From an uncultured bacterium (GTDB taxonomy: Bacteria; Cyanobacteriota; Vampirovibrionia; Gastranaerophilales; Gastranaerophilaceae): a DNA stretch of 42,478 nt. The DNA is taken from NCBI GenBank assembly GCA_902797985.1, contig CADBUZ010000011.1, positions 1-42,478 of the forward strand, written 5' to 3'. Below, one piece after another: positions 18,731 through 28,538 of the stretch. The stretch's first letter is position 1. Every line of letters starts with the position of its first letter. A program made the translations under genes and the position numbers. Below the pieces are notes generated by a model. The model was not told where the DNA came from. It saw only the letters and a list, made by a program, of their open reading frames with translations, and made no database searches.

Positions 18731-20089
18731 TTATTCTTCTTTATCTTTTTTGCGGTTATAATATTCTTCTATGAATCCTGTGTTAAACTTTCCGCTAATG
18801 AATACTTCGTCTTCTATAATATCTTGATGGAAAGGAATTGTAGTGCAAATTCCTGTAATAACGTATTCTTTTAAAGCTTGATACATTCTACGTCTTGCTT
18901 GATTTCTTGTTTCACCCCAGCAAATAAGCTTTCCAATCATAGAATCATAATAAGGCGGAATAGTATAACCCGGATAAACGTGTGAATCTACTCTTATTCC
19001 AAATCCTCCCGGAGCGAAATAGCCGTCAATTTTCCCCGGACAAGGCATAAAATCTTTATCAGGATTTTCTGCATTGATACGACATTCAATAGCATGTCCT
19101 TTCAGTTGAATATCATCCTGAGTATATTTTAACTTTTCTCCGGAAGCTACCCTAATTTGTTCTCTTACAATATCAACTCTTGATATCATTTCAGTAACAC
19201 AATGTTCTACTTGAACACGGGTGTTCATTTCCATAAAATACCATTTTCCATCGTGGTCAAGTAAAAATTCGCAAGTTCCAGCACCTTCATAATTTATTGC
19301 TTTAGCTGCACGAACAGCAGCTGCACCCATTTCTTTTCTTGTTTTTTCATCAATTGCAGGAGAAGGAGCTTCTTCCAATAATTTTTGGTGTCTTCTTTGG
19401 ATTGAACAATCACGTTCTCCTAAGTGAACAACATTTCCAAAGCTATCACCTAAGATTTGAACTTCTATGTGTCTTGGATTTTCTAAAAATTTTTCTGCGT
19501 AGACATCAGGATTCCCGAAGAAACTTTGTGCTTCTTGTTGACAAAGATTAAGATTAGTTTCTACATCCTCGTCAGAACGGCAAACTCTCATTCCTTTTCC
19601 ACCGCCACCTGCAGTAGCTTTAAGAATAATAGGGTATCCGACTTTATTTCCAAACTCCATAACTTCTTCAGGAGTTTTCACAATTCCAGTACCCGGAGTA
19701 ACAGGAACATTATTTTCAATCATTGTTTTTCTGGCAGTAGCCTTATCACCCATTTTCTTCATAGCATCTGATGACGGGCCAATAAATTTTATTCCGCTTT
19801 GCTCGCAAAGTTCTGCAAAATCTGCTCTTTCTGATAAGAATCCGTATCCGGGGTGAATGGCATCGGCACCTGATACTTCAGCAGCTGCCATAATTCTGCT
19901 GATATCAAGATAACTTTCTGAACTTGGAGCCGGTCCTATACAATATGCATCTGTCGCTAATCTGACGTGTAACGATTCTGCATCTGCTGTTGAATATATT
20001 GCAACAGTAGGTATTCCTAATTCTCTGCAAGCTCTTATTACTCTAACCGCAATTTCACCACGATTTGCTATTAAAACTTTTTTGAACAA
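18731..20089 (-). CDS. accC: Biotin carboxylase subunit of acetyl-CoA carboxylase
   Basis: Carboxylates biotin on AccB with ATP and bicarbonate, the first half of malonyl-CoA formation for fatty acid synthesis. The 452-residue protein has KVLIANRGEIAVRVIRACRELG, the ATP-grasp loop KATAGGGGKGMR, EKFLENPRHIEVQ, MEMNTRVQVEHCVTE and the C-terminal domain. It starts with TTG, preceded by GAGGGG at proper distance. It lies 71 bases after accB, with a small hairpin between them; efp is upstream on the same strand. Confidence 0.97.
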   Translation of the reverse strand: MFKKVLIANRGEIAVRVIRACRELGIPTVAIYSTADAESLHVRLATDAYCIGPAPSSESYLDISRIMAAAEVSGADAIHPGYGFLSERADFAELCEQSGIKFIGPSSDAMKKMGDKATARKTMIENNVPVTPGTGIVKTPEEVMEFGNKVGYPIILKATAGGGGKGMRVCRSDEDVETNLNLCQQEAQSFFGNPDVYAEKFLENPRHIEVQILGDSFGNVVHLGERDCSIQRRHQKLLEEAPSPAIDEKTRKEMGAAAVRAAKAINYEGAGTCEFLLDHDGKWYFMEMNTRVQVEHCVTEMISRVDIVREQIRVASGEKLKYTQDDIQLKGHAIECRINAENPDKDFMPCPGKIDGYFAPGGFGIRVDSHVYPGYTIPPYYDSMIGKLICWGETRNQARRRMYQALKEYVITGICTTIPFHQDIIEDEVFISGKFNTGFIEEYYNRKKDKEE

Positions 20090-20109
20090 TTCTTTATCCC
20101 CTCTAAAAT

Positions 20110-20141
20110 AAATAGTGAACAGAAATTTCTATTCACTATTT
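20110..20141 (-). other. Hairpin between accB and accC
   Basis: A perfect 10-bp inverted repeat (AAATAGTGAA and its complement) in the accB-accC gap, followed on the minus strand by ATTTTAG. It could partly terminate or stabilise the message and so set the accB to accC ratio; the T-run is weak. Confidence 0.45.
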
Positions 20142-20160
20142 ATAATTTATTATCTATTTA

Positions 20161-20616
20161 TTATTCTACATACATAATTGTTTGACCGTATTCGACAGGT
20201 TCGCCGTCTGAAACACAAATCTCAACAATTTTACCTGAAAATTCTGATTCAATTTCATTCATCATTTTCATTGCTTCAACGATACAAACTGTATCTCCTG
20301 CAGAAATTGATGAGCCAACTTGAACAAAAGGTTCAGCATCAGGAGAAGGTTTACTATAGAATGTACCAACCATAGGAGATACAATAGCATTACCTTTCTT
20401 TTCTTCTTCTTTTGTTTCTGCAGGTTTAGCTGCAGGTGCAGATGGCGCTTGAACAGGTGTTGCTGCAGCTGCCACAGGCACTCCTGCGCTTATAACTTCA
20501 GGTAAATCCTTACGGATGGTGATTGCTTGTTCGCCATCTTCTAATGATATTTCAGTAAGTTCATTTTCTGCTATAATTTTAGCTAATTTTTCTATATAAT
20601 CTGTTTCAAATTTCAT
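20161..20616 (-). CDS. accB: Biotin carboxyl carrier protein
   Basis: Carries biotin between the two active sites of acetyl-CoA carboxylase. The 151-residue protein has an N-terminal helical part (MKFETDYIEKLAKII), an Ala/Pro-rich linker (about residues 45-75), and the C-terminal biotinyl domain with EAMKMMNEIE, where Lys117 is the biotinylated residue. The start at the second ATG is chosen because GAGGAT precedes it; a first ATG four codons upstream overlaps that site. Sits between efp and accC. Confidence 0.96.
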   Translation of the reverse strand: MKFETDYIEKLAKIIAENELTEISLEDGEQAITIRKDLPEVISAGVPVAAAATPVQAPSAPAAKPAETKEEEKKGNAIVSPMVGTFYSKPSPDAEPFVQVGSSISAGDTVCIVEAMKMMNEIESEFSGKIVEICVSDGEPVEYGQTIMYVE

Positions 20617-20700
20617 AGTTATCCTCATTTATGAAAGCAATAATGCAAATAAACCATCTTTCAACAAAACTAATAATCTTATTGCCTTAATGCCTTTTTA

Positions 20701-21258
20701 TTATACTCTGTCTAAATATTCGTTGCTTCTGGTATCTACACGAATAACGTCACCGTTAGAAACGAAGAAAGGTACGTTAACAACGGCACCTGTTTCCAAT
20801 GTAGCAGGTTTTGTACCACCTTGAGCTGTGTTACCCTTTTCTGCAGGTGGAGTATCAACAACTTCTAACTCAACGTGAGCAGGAATATCAACACCGATAA
20901 TGCTTCCATCGTGCATAAGCACTTGTACTATCATGTTTTCTTTTAAGTATTTAATACCGCTGCCTATTTGAGTTTCTGTTAATTGCATTTGTTCATAAGA
21001 TTCGTTATCCATCATAACGAAATCTTTACCTTCTTTATATAAATATTGCATTTCACGTCTGTCTAAAGTAGCCTTAGCAACTTTTTCACCGGCACGGAAT
21101 GTTTTTTCAACAACTTGTCCTGTTTCTACGTTTTTAAGTTTTGAACGAACAAATGCTGCTCCTTTACCCGGTTTTACGTGTAAAAATTCAACAACTGACC
21201 AAAGACCATTGTCTAATTGAAGTGTTAAACCTGTTTTAAAATCGTTTACAGAAATCAT
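20701..21258 (-). CDS. efp: Translation elongation factor P
   Basis: Helps ribosomes make peptide bonds at proline runs. The 185-residue protein has the usual three-domain length and the tip loop [10 protein letters not shown], where Lys32 is the position modified in many bacteria. AAGGAG lies before the ATG. An efp-accB order is common in cyanobacteria and relatives. It is first in the likely efp-accB-accC transcript. Confidence 0.96.
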   Translation of the reverse strand: MISVNDFKTGLTLQLDNGLWSVVEFLHVKPGKGAAFVRSKLKNVETGQVVEKTFRAGEKVAKATLDRREMQYLYKEGKDFVMMDNESYEQMQLTETQIGSGIKYLKENMIVQVLMHDGSIIGVDIPAHVELEVVDTPPAEKGNTAQGGTKPATLETGAVVNVPFFVSNGDVIRVDTRSNEYLDRV

Positions 21259-21461
21259 ATATGCTCCTTATTATGTCTATGACTACTATTTTTCTTTTGA
21301 TAAAACAAATATAACATAAACTTATCAAATTTCAAAATAATGAATATTGAATGGTTACTTTTTATTTTAATTATTAGAATATTTTTATTATATTTAATAA
21401 CTACTCTGAATGGTTGATTTATAACTTTACATTTAACCCTATTAAAAAAAATATGATATTA

Positions 21462-21467
21462 TATAAT
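21462..21467 (+). promoter_or_regulatory. -10 box of the zinc-ribbon ATPase gene
   Basis: TATAAT lies 36 bases before the ATG at 21503. A convincing -35 box is not seen. Confidence 0.4.
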
Positions 21468-21502
21468 CGGGGAATTTTATTATTTATAGGTACCAAAAAT
21501 AA

Positions 21503-24469
21503 ATGTTCTGTCCAAAATGTAAAACAGAAATACCGGCTGACAGCCTAAAGTGTCCTAATTGCGAAGCAAGAGTAGGCAGGCTTTGTCCTAATTGTAAAAG
21601 CCATAATATTGTAACTGCTCATAAGTGTTCAAATTGCGGTTATGAACTTTTGAAAACATGCCCGAATTGTGGAGCTACAAACACAAGTAAGTCAACTACT
21701 TGTAGAAGATGCGGTGCTGTTATTTCCGGAGAAAAGAAAAAACAAGATGTTCCCCAACAGGCAAAACCTCCAATAGTAGATGCGCTTCCTAAATATGAAG
21801 CCGTTTATTACAACCAACAAAACGCAAAAGAAAAGCTGAAAGAAGCTGTATTGAACCATTCTGTTAAAGTTATTGCCTTAACAGGTGAGAGCGGAGCAGG
21901 TAAAAATCTTGTTATTAAGTTTGTATCCGGTGAAGTTAAGGATTCAGAAATTGTTTGGCTAACAGGAAAATGCTCTAAAAGGACGCTTCATACCCCTATG
22001 GGATATTTTCAAGATGTTCTTTTGAATCTGTTCAATCTTAATAATTTTTGTATAGATTTGAATGGGCTAAAGAAGGAGTCTTTAAAGTTCTTTAAGCAGG
22101 ATTTTCAAGATTTGACGAATGAAGAAATTACAGATTTTATCAATTTTCTATATCCTGAGGAGTTTGGTGAATTTAAAAATATTCATGCCGGTAAGAATAG
22201 AACATTTGATATACTGACAAAAATCTTTAAAACTATCGCTCAAACTACAGATATTGTGTTTGTGATAGATAATTTTAACGAAATAGATGCAATGTCTATG
22301 GAGTTTATAAATAGAATTATTTCAACTCCTGAATTGATATCGCAAACAAAATTTATTTTAACATTTGCAGAAGCAAAATCTGCAATAGCATGTATTCCAA
22401 ATGATAAGTTGCATGAAGACGCGTATGAAAATATTGCCATTGCTCCATTAACAAGAGAACAATTACTTCCTATAATGGATAAATATAAAAGTCTTGATTT
22501 AACTATTGAACAAAAGAATTTAATCTATAAATATTCAAACGGAAACCCTGCAAACTTTGAACAAATTATTAATCTTGCAGGAGATAAATACAGAAATAGT
22601 ATTCCGTTTTCAATCCCGCAAACTATTGATGAAGTCGTTTTTGAACGTATAAATATTTTAAAAGAAGAGGACAAAAAAGCATATAAAATTCTTACGGCGC
22701 TTGCTCTTTTAGGTCCTAAGTCAAACCCTATTATTCTTAATACATTTGATGATACAGACCTTGAACAATTAGAACTTGTTCTTAATAAATTGACTAAATT
22801 TAATTATTTAGTAGCAGTGTCAAATGTTGTATATGAATTTAAGAGTTCTGCTTTATGGGAAATAACCCTTAATGCGTTGAAGAAGGATAAAGATAATTAT
22901 AAAAACATATGTGAAGAATTATTCATGCTTCTTCAAAACTATCATTTGTCTTCTCTTTCTACATTAAGCTACATAGCGAAAGATATGGGTTACACTCAAC
23001 AATACTTAAGTGTATGGACGGCAGGCGTACAAACAGCATCATATATTGGAGATACTGATTTATTTGTAACTGCCCAGAAAGAAATTTTAAATATAGTAGA
23101 AAACAATGTAATTAAATCATCAGAAAATATTAAAAAGAACATATATGTTCAAAGCGGGAAATTGCTTGAGGCAACAAATCCTGAAGAAGGGATGAAATTC
23201 CTTACAAATGCTCTCAATACCGAAGGATTAACCCAGTACGAGGAAATAGATTTACTTGGATATATCGCATCATGTGCAATGAAAACCGAAAAATATTATG
23301 GTGTAATTGAGTGTGTAGATAATGTTTTAAACAATTTTAACGAACCACATTCATTAGAGGTTGCACTTATTAAATCAAGAAAATTAAAAGCGCTTAATAA
23401 AGTAGGTAATTTTGGAGAGGTTGTAAGCATTGCTGAAAACGAAATAATCCCTATTATTGAAACAGTTTTGGCGAAAAAATCTTATAAATATAAATATGTA
23501 ACGGAAGAAGAAGTTTTTGAAACGTGGGTATCAACATTATTTGAGCTTACGAAAGCATTAACAAGACAAGGCAACGACCGTGCATTTAAAGTGATAAGTG
23601 AAGTATTTAAGATACTGGAAGCAAATGATATACATGACAAACAATTGTTCTGTAATATCCAATTAGAATTAGCCCTTGCATATACAATAAAGGGCAATAT
23701 AAAAATGTCTAATAAAATATTGAATGATATTTTTGAAATTTATCAAAACTCAGAAGTTATCAATTCTTTTGTTGTATCAAGATTAAATTTAATAAGCTTA
23801 TTAAATAAATTCTTTACAGATAGAGAAAGTATTGATATTGATGAACTATATAAGATTGCAATGTATGCAGACAATATTGGGGATAAATTTACGAAGAATA
23901 TAGCTAAGCTAATACTTGGAAAAGTTATCCTTCAAACTCAGTCTGCCCAAAATGCGATTGATATATATACAAAACAATTAGAATATTTTGCAAATGAAAA
24001 AAATGCTGTAGGTGTATTATTGGGTTGGTATCTAACTTCAGAAGCAACAGCGTTGGTAAATAAACAACAAGCATTAGATATTGCAAATAAAGCGCTAAGT
24101 ATTGCTCAAAAACCTGAAATATGTAATCATTACTTTGCGTTACTTTTTGACAAGTTGATTTGCAGGATATATCTTTCATTAAATGATTATGATTCTGCAA
24201 GAATATATGTAGATAGAGCCCTTACGATTGCAAAAGGGTACGATATAAAATATCAACTTGCAAAGTTATATCTAATGTCAGGTGATTGTCAAAAAGAAAT
24301 AGCAGAAAAATCGTCAGATATAAAAGAAGGAATTTCACATGCTCATCAACTATATCAAATGGCATATAGAGTAAATGAAGAATTGGAAATAGCTTCTTTA
24401 ACAAAATCAATTGCACAAAAAATGAATGAACTCGATATAATGTGCAAAGCAAACGGAATTACGTTATAA
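21503..24469 (+). CDS. Zinc-ribbon, AAA/STAND ATPase, TPR protein
   Basis: A 988-residue multi-domain protein. Residues 1-72 hold six CxxC pairs (CPKC, CPNC, CPNC, CSNC, CPNC, CRRC), i.e. three zinc ribbons. Residues about 100-390 form an ATPase of the AAA/STAND class, with Walker A GESGAGKN (Lys134; Asn replaces the usual Ser/Thr) and Walker B IVFVID (Asp256). The remaining 600 residues are helical repeats of TPR type. No signal peptide. This plan resembles signalling ATPases with a repeat sensor arm, with the zinc ribbons binding protein or nucleic acid. The output is not known. It lies directly upstream of a secreted TPR protein, gap 34 bases. Confidence 0.8.
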   Translation: MFCPKCKTEIPADSLKCPNCEARVGRLCPNCKSHNIVTAHKCSNCGYELLKTCPNCGATNTSKSTTCRRCGAVISGEKKKQDVPQQAKPPIVDALPKYEAVYYNQQNAKEKLKEAVLNHSVKVIALTGESGAGKNLVIKFVSGEVKDSEIVWLTGKCSKRTLHTPMGYFQDVLLNLFNLNNFCIDLNGLKKESLKFFKQDFQDLTNEEITDFINFLYPEEFGEFKNIHAGKNRTFDILTKIFKTIAQTTDIVFVIDNFNEIDAMSMEFINRIISTPELISQTKFILTFAEAKSAIACIPNDKLHEDAYENIAIAPLTREQLLPIMDKYKSLDLTIEQKNLIYKYSNGNPANFEQIINLAGDKYRNSIPFSIPQTIDEVVFERINILKEEDKKAYKILTALALLGPKSNPIILNTFDDTDLEQLELVLNKLTKFNYLVAVSNVVYEFKSSALWEITLNALKKDKDNYKNICEELFMLLQNYHLSSLSTLSYIAKDMGYTQQYLSVWTAGVQTASYIGDTDLFVTAQKEILNIVENNVIKSSENIKKNIYVQSGKLLEATNPEEGMKFLTNALNTEGLTQYEEIDLLGYIASCAMKTEKYYGVIECVDNVLNNFNEPHSLEVALIKSRKLKALNKVGNFGEVVSIAENEIIPIIETVLAKKSYKYKYVTEEEVFETWVSTLFELTKALTRQGNDRAFKVISEVFKILEANDIHDKQLFCNIQLELALAYTIKGNIKMSNKILNDIFEIYQNSEVINSFVVSRLNLISLLNKFFTDRESIDIDELYKIAMYADNIGDKFTKNIAKLILGKVILQTQSAQNAIDIYTKQLEYFANEKNAVGVLLGWYLTSEATALVNKQQALDIANKALSIAQKPEICNHYFALLFDKLICRIYLSLNDYDSARIYVDRALTIAKGYDIKYQLAKLYLMSGDCQKEIAEKSSDIKEGISHAHQLYQMAYRVNEELEIASLTKSIAQKMNELDIMCKANGITL

Positions 24470-24503
24470 TATAAGAATAATCAAATAAAAAGGGATAATA
24501 AGG

Positions 24504-26492
24504 ATGAAAAAGGGATATTTAGGAATCGCAGTATTAATAAGTTGTGCACTTACTATGAGCGGTGTATCCGCAAAAATGACAAAAGAAGCGCATCAATACT
24601 ATCAACAAGCAAGTGTTTGTGAATATAAACAAGACATGACCAGTGCTATAAATCTTGTAAAAAAAGCTATTGAAGTCAACAATGATGATGATGTAATGCT
24701 ATACACAAAACTCGGTGGATTGTATTCAAATATTGAAAATTATGCAGAAGCAATCAATGCGTATAAAAAAGCCGCTGAATTAAGACCAAATGATGCTTTT
24801 ATTTATGTAAGTTTGGGAAGCATATATCAAACGGTTGGAAATAACGATAAAGCTCTTGCTGCGTATAATAAAGCAATGGAGCTTTGTCCTGAATATAAAT
24901 ATAATTATATCAATATTGCTAATGTTGAATTAGCTAAAAAAAATTATAATGACGCAGAAGATTATTATAATAAATTCCTTGAATTATATCCTGAAAATGA
25001 TGAAGCAAGAGCAAATCTTGCAGAATCTTATTTTATGAATGGAAAATCAGATAAGGCATGCGATATATTCAAAGCGATGTATACAAAGAATCCGGAAGGA
25101 TTTAAAGAGTTCGCAAAATACGGGACAGCTTTATATAAACAAAAAGAGTATAAGGCAGCAATTCCAATGCTTCAAAAGGCTGTTGAGCAGGATACAAATA
25201 GTGTAAAATCACTTGCTCAATTGGCTTTGTGTTATCAAAATACAGAGAATTATACAGAAGCAGAAAAAACATACACTAAATTATTTGAAATAGCGCCTAA
25301 TATGAATGAATTCAGACTGGATTACGCAAATATGTTGTCTGCACAATCAAAAGACGCAGAAGCTATAAAACAGTATAATGATTACATTAAAGCATATCCG
25401 AGTGATGTTGACGGATATATCAATTTAGGAGCATTGTATAAAAGAACTGATAAAACAGATTTAGCGATTAAAAATTTTGAAAAAGCTTATGAATTGAAAT
25501 CTGATGATATTGATACGATAAAAGATTTAGCTTTTTGTTATCATAAAATATGTAATTATGAAAAAGCTGTAAACTTTTACGATAAAGCATTGGCTAAAGA
25601 TGAAAATAATTATAGTTTAAATTATAACAAATCCATTGCATTGCACGCACTAGAAAAATATCCGGAAGCAATAGCAAGCTATGAAAAAGTTCTTACTTTA
25701 AAGCAAGATGACGAAGTAATAAAAACTAATTTAGACGCAGCATTAATAGAATACGGATATAAGCTATTTGATGAAGGTAAATATTCAGAAGCTAAAGTAA
25801 ATTTCGAAAAGGCTGTTAAAATAAACGAAAAAGAACCTTCTGCTTATTTTGGATTAGCGTTAACTTATCAAAAAGAAAATAATAAGACTTCGGCTATTTC
25901 ATATTTTCAAAAAGCAGTAGACCTAGCTCCAAAAAATGAAGAATATAAAAAAGCTTTTGAAGAATTTAAAGATACATTAACAAACAGCGATTTCGAAAGT
26001 ATTATGAAAGCATCAGGAGGTAATTCTGAAACAGAATATGCCACTCTTGTAGCCAGTGCTGATAAATATTATAAAAATAAAAATTACAAAGCAGCATTAG
26101 AACCGTACGAAAAAGCATTAGCAATAAAATCTGATAATAAAGAAATTTTATTAAAAGTAGGTAATATATATAAAAATAACAATGATTGGACAAAAGCTTG
26201 TGAGAGATACCAAAGTGCAATAGCTTGTGACAATAAGTATACAGATGCTTGGTTTAATTTAGGGCTTGTGTATGCAAATACAAACAGATTAAATGACGCA
26301 ATTGAATGTTTTAATAAGGTAATTTCACTTGATGCTGAATACACGTATGCATATTATGCACTTGGATTAGCATATGAATATGAACATAACAATACAAAAG
26401 CAATTGATAACTATAAAAAATATATAGCTTTGGAAAAAGATCAAGGATTAAAAAACTCAATTATTTCAAAAATAAAACAACTTCAGAAATAA
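24504..26492 (+). CDS. Secreted tetratricopeptide-repeat protein
   Basis: A 662-residue protein with a signal peptide (MKKGYLGIAVLISCALTMSGVSA, cleavage near residue 23) followed by TPR repeats along nearly its whole length, typified by NYAEAINAYKKAAELRPND. It is likely periplasmic, serving as a protein-binding scaffold. GGGAT lies before the ATG. The gene follows the zinc-ribbon ATPase gene and precedes a lipoprotein gene and the export ATPase gene, all on the same strand, so a link to an envelope complex is plausible but unproven. Confidence 0.87.
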   Translation: MKKGYLGIAVLISCALTMSGVSAKMTKEAHQYYQQASVCEYKQDMTSAINLVKKAIEVNNDDDVMLYTKLGGLYSNIENYAEAINAYKKAAELRPNDAFIYVSLGSIYQTVGNNDKALAAYNKAMELCPEYKYNYINIANVELAKKNYNDAEDYYNKFLELYPENDEARANLAESYFMNGKSDKACDIFKAMYTKNPEGFKEFAKYGTALYKQKEYKAAIPMLQKAVEQDTNSVKSLAQLALCYQNTENYTEAEKTYTKLFEIAPNMNEFRLDYANMLSAQSKDAEAIKQYNDYIKAYPSDVDGYINLGALYKRTDKTDLAIKNFEKAYELKSDDIDTIKDLAFCYHKICNYEKAVNFYDKALAKDENNYSLNYNKSIALHALEKYPEAIASYEKVLTLKQDDEVIKTNLDAALIEYGYKLFDEGKYSEAKVNFEKAVKINEKEPSAYFGLALTYQKENNKTSAISYFQKAVDLAPKNEEYKKAFEEFKDTLTNSDFESIMKASGGNSETEYATLVASADKYYKNKNYKAALEPYEKALAIKSDNKEILLKVGNIYKNNNDWTKACERYQSAIACDNKYTDAWFNLGLVYANTNRLNDAIECFNKVISLDAEYTYAYYALGLAYEYEHNNTKAIDNYKKYIALEKDQGLKNSIISKIKQLQK

Positions 26493-26512
26493 ATAATTTC
26501 CAAATAAATATT

Positions 26513-26580
26513 CCCCTCTCTACATGAGGGGAGGGTAGAAAGACTTAATTTATGCGAAGCGGAAATTTAGTCTTTCGGGT
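26513..26580. repeat. Compound palindromic element
   Basis: CCCCTC (26513-26518) pairs with GAGGGG (26526-26531), followed by a 14-base inverted repeat, GAAAGACTTAATTT at 26538-26551 against AAATTTAGTCTTTC at 26563-26576 with one mismatch, and then GGGTGGGG. It looks like an extragenic palindromic repeat rather than a plain terminator since no T-run follows. It lies immediately before the lipoprotein gene. Confidence 0.6.
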
Positions 26581-26589
26581 GGGGTTACA

Positions 26590-27000
26590 ATGTCAAAAAA
26601 ATTAAAACTAATTTTATGTTTAACCTTGATGTTATTTACATTAACAGGTTGCAAAGATAAAGAAGTCGGTATTTTATTTAACGCAGAACCGATTACAAAA
26701 GACAATGTTTTACATGCATCAAAAACTTTTGAAGCAGGAAAAAGAATATACTATTTATTTTATTCTCATCCGGAAATAAAATCACAATTTATAAGAGTAC
26801 AAGTATTTAAGGCAGGCGATACTGTCGCAAAAGGCGGGTATTCAATTCGTTGGACAGGAGATTATCGAATAATGAAGCAAAATCATTATTATTACTATAA
26901 TTATTTTGTTCTACATGAGCCCGGAAGATATGTTATGCAGATTTTTTCAATTGATAACTTATCAATCCCTCTGGCATGGGATTATTTTTATGTAAGGTAA
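26590..27000 (+). CDS. Small lipoprotein
   Basis: A 136-residue protein with a lipoprotein signal: hydrophobic core and lipobox LTGC, so lipid attachment at Cys21. The mature part is beta-rich with several aromatic pairs (YYLFY, YYYYNYFVLH) and ends in WDYFYVR. I do not recognise the family. Its position between a secreted TPR protein and an export ATPase suggests an envelope role. The ribosome binding site is weak (GTGGGG). Confidence 0.78.
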   Translation: MSKKLKLILCLTLMLFTLTGCKDKEVGILFNAEPITKDNVLHASKTFEAGKRIYYLFYSHPEIKSQFIRVQVFKAGDTVAKGGYSIRWTGDYRIMKQNHYYYYNYFVLHEPGRYVMQIFSIDNLSIPLAWDYFYVR

Positions 27001-27033
27001 TTTTTGTTACAAATAAAAAAATATACAAAAATA

Positions 27034-27042
27034 TGCTAAAAT
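27034..27042 (+). promoter_or_regulatory. Extended -10 directly before the export ATPase
   Basis: TGCTAAAAT fits an extended -10 (TG-n-TAAAAT). The hexamer ends seven bases before the ATG at 27049, so a transcript would be leaderless. No ribosome binding site is present. Confidence 0.45.
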
Positions 27043-27048
27043 ATCTAT

Positions 27049-28395
27049 ATGGTAACAAATTATGATGAATACATAAATGCATTAAGAATGAGGGTTAAAG
27101 ATAAGCTTGATACGACCTCTTTATACCAATTTAAAGGAACTGTATCAAAACTTTTAGGATTAACAGTAGAAGTAAAGCTTCCCGGTTTAAAAATTGGTGA
27201 TTTATGTTACATTGAAACAAATGACGGAAAGAAAAAACCTGCTGAGGTTGCAGCATTCAAAGGTGATGTAGCGCAATTATTATTGTTATTAGATGGAGCA
27301 GGAATAGGACAAGGGAGTTTGGTAGAAACGACAGGTGCTCCTATTTGTATTCCGGTAGGGGATTTCCTTTTGGGCAGACTAATTACTCCAATGGGTGAAC
27401 CAATGGATGGTAAACCATTAAATACAGAAGGTGCTCTTTGGAGAAACATAGAAGGTCCGCCACCGGGACCATTTGAAAGACCGATTATAACAGAACAATT
27501 TTCCACAGGTGTTCGTGCAATCGATGGCTGTATGACAATGGGTTGCGGACAACGTCTTGGGCTTTTTGCGGGTTCAGGTGTTGGTAAAAGTACATTGTTG
27601 GGTATGATTGCCCGTAATTCTGATGCTGACGTTAACGTTGTAGCGCTAATTGGTGAACGTGGTCGTGAAGTAAAAGAATTTATAGAAGATTCTCTAGGCG
27701 TTGAGGGTATGAGAAAATCTGTCATCGTATGCTCTACAGGTGACCAACCGCCTCTTATCAGACAGAAGGCTTTACTTACAGCGACTGCTGTATGCGAGTA
27801 TTTTAGAGATCAAGGTAAAAAAGTGTTTTTAATGACAGATACTGTTACACGTTGCGCTATGGCAGGTCGTGAAGTTGGCTTGTCATTAGGCGAACCGCCT
27901 ACAATGAAAGGTTATCCGCCTTCAATCTTTTCTTGGCTGCAAAAAGTATTGGAACGTGCAGGCAATAGTCCTAAAGGTTCTATTACTGCATTGTATACTG
28001 TTCTTATGGAAGGTGATGATATTTCCGATCCTATTGTAGATATTGTACGTGGTATTGTAGACGGACACATTTTCTTATCAAGAAAAGTTGCTGAAAGTAA
28101 CCATTACCCTGCTATAGATGTTTTAGGCAGTATTTCTCGTCTTATGTCTGCAATTGCATCGCCGGAACATAAATCTGCGGCCGGAAAAATGAGAGCTATG
28201 CTTTCTCTTTATAGAGAAAATAAAGATTTGATTGATGTTGGCATGTACCAACCGGGTAGTAATCCTCGTTTGGATATTGCTATAGAAATGATGCCTCAAA
28301 TAAATGCTTTCTTACAACAAAGAACATCTGATAGTGTTACAATGGAGTCAACTATTCAAACGCTTATTGATATGATGGCTAATGTTGATATTTAG
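27049..28395 (+). CDS. Type III/flagellar export ATPase (FliI/SctN family)
   Basis: Hexameric ATPase that strips chaperones and unfolds cargo at the entrance of flagellar or injectisome export gates. The 448-residue protein has an N-terminal beta-barrel (about 25-90), Walker A GLFAGSGVGKST with Lys180, GERGREVKEF, Walker B VFLMTD (259-264), and the family signature SITALYTVLMEGDD followed by DGHIFLSRK and NHYPAIDVLGSISR. This separates it from F1 ATPase and Rho. By eye I cannot say whether it is flagellar FliI or injectisome SctN. No other export gene (FliH/SctL, FliJ, FlhA, FliPQR) lies nearby, so it works with components encoded elsewhere or is an orphan. Confidence 0.93.
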   Translation: MVTNYDEYINALRMRVKDKLDTTSLYQFKGTVSKLLGLTVEVKLPGLKIGDLCYIETNDGKKKPAEVAAFKGDVAQLLLLLDGAGIGQGSLVETTGAPICIPVGDFLLGRLITPMGEPMDGKPLNTEGALWRNIEGPPPGPFERPIITEQFSTGVRAIDGCMTMGCGQRLGLFAGSGVGKSTLLGMIARNSDADVNVVALIGERGREVKEFIEDSLGVEGMRKSVIVCSTGDQPPLIRQKALLTATAVCEYFRDQGKKVFLMTDTVTRCAMAGREVGLSLGEPPTMKGYPPSIFSWLQKVLERAGNSPKGSITALYTVLMEGDDISDPIVDIVRGIVDGHIFLSRKVAESNHYPAIDVLGSISRLMSAIASPEHKSAAGKMRAMLSLYRENKDLIDVGMYQPGSNPRLDIAIEMMPQINAFLQQRTSDSVTMESTIQTLIDMMANVDI

Positions 28396-28434
28396 CGAAT
28401 TTATATTTATTTTTTTATTTTATAATATTAATTT

Positions 28435-28473
28435 TTGTAACAAAGATTATCCATGATGGCAAAAAATATTTTT
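28435..28473 (+). promoter_or_regulatory. Shared upstream motif, copy B
   Basis: TTGTAA (28435-28440), 17 bases, GGCAAA (28458-28463), with the 15-base block GCAAAAAATATTTTT at 28459-28473 identical to copy A. Lies about 76 bases before the ATG at 28539, the same distance as in copy A. Confidence 0.5.
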
Positions 28474-28538
28474 GAGTTACATTACAACCATGTGATAATA
28501 GAATTATCAGTATATTATATTGAAAGGAAAAAAAAATA

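Noticed and set aside
27207-27725. Minus-strand open frame of 172 codons inside the export ATPase gene
   Set aside because: Ser/Pro-rich shadow of a well conserved gene on the other strand; no ribosome binding site.
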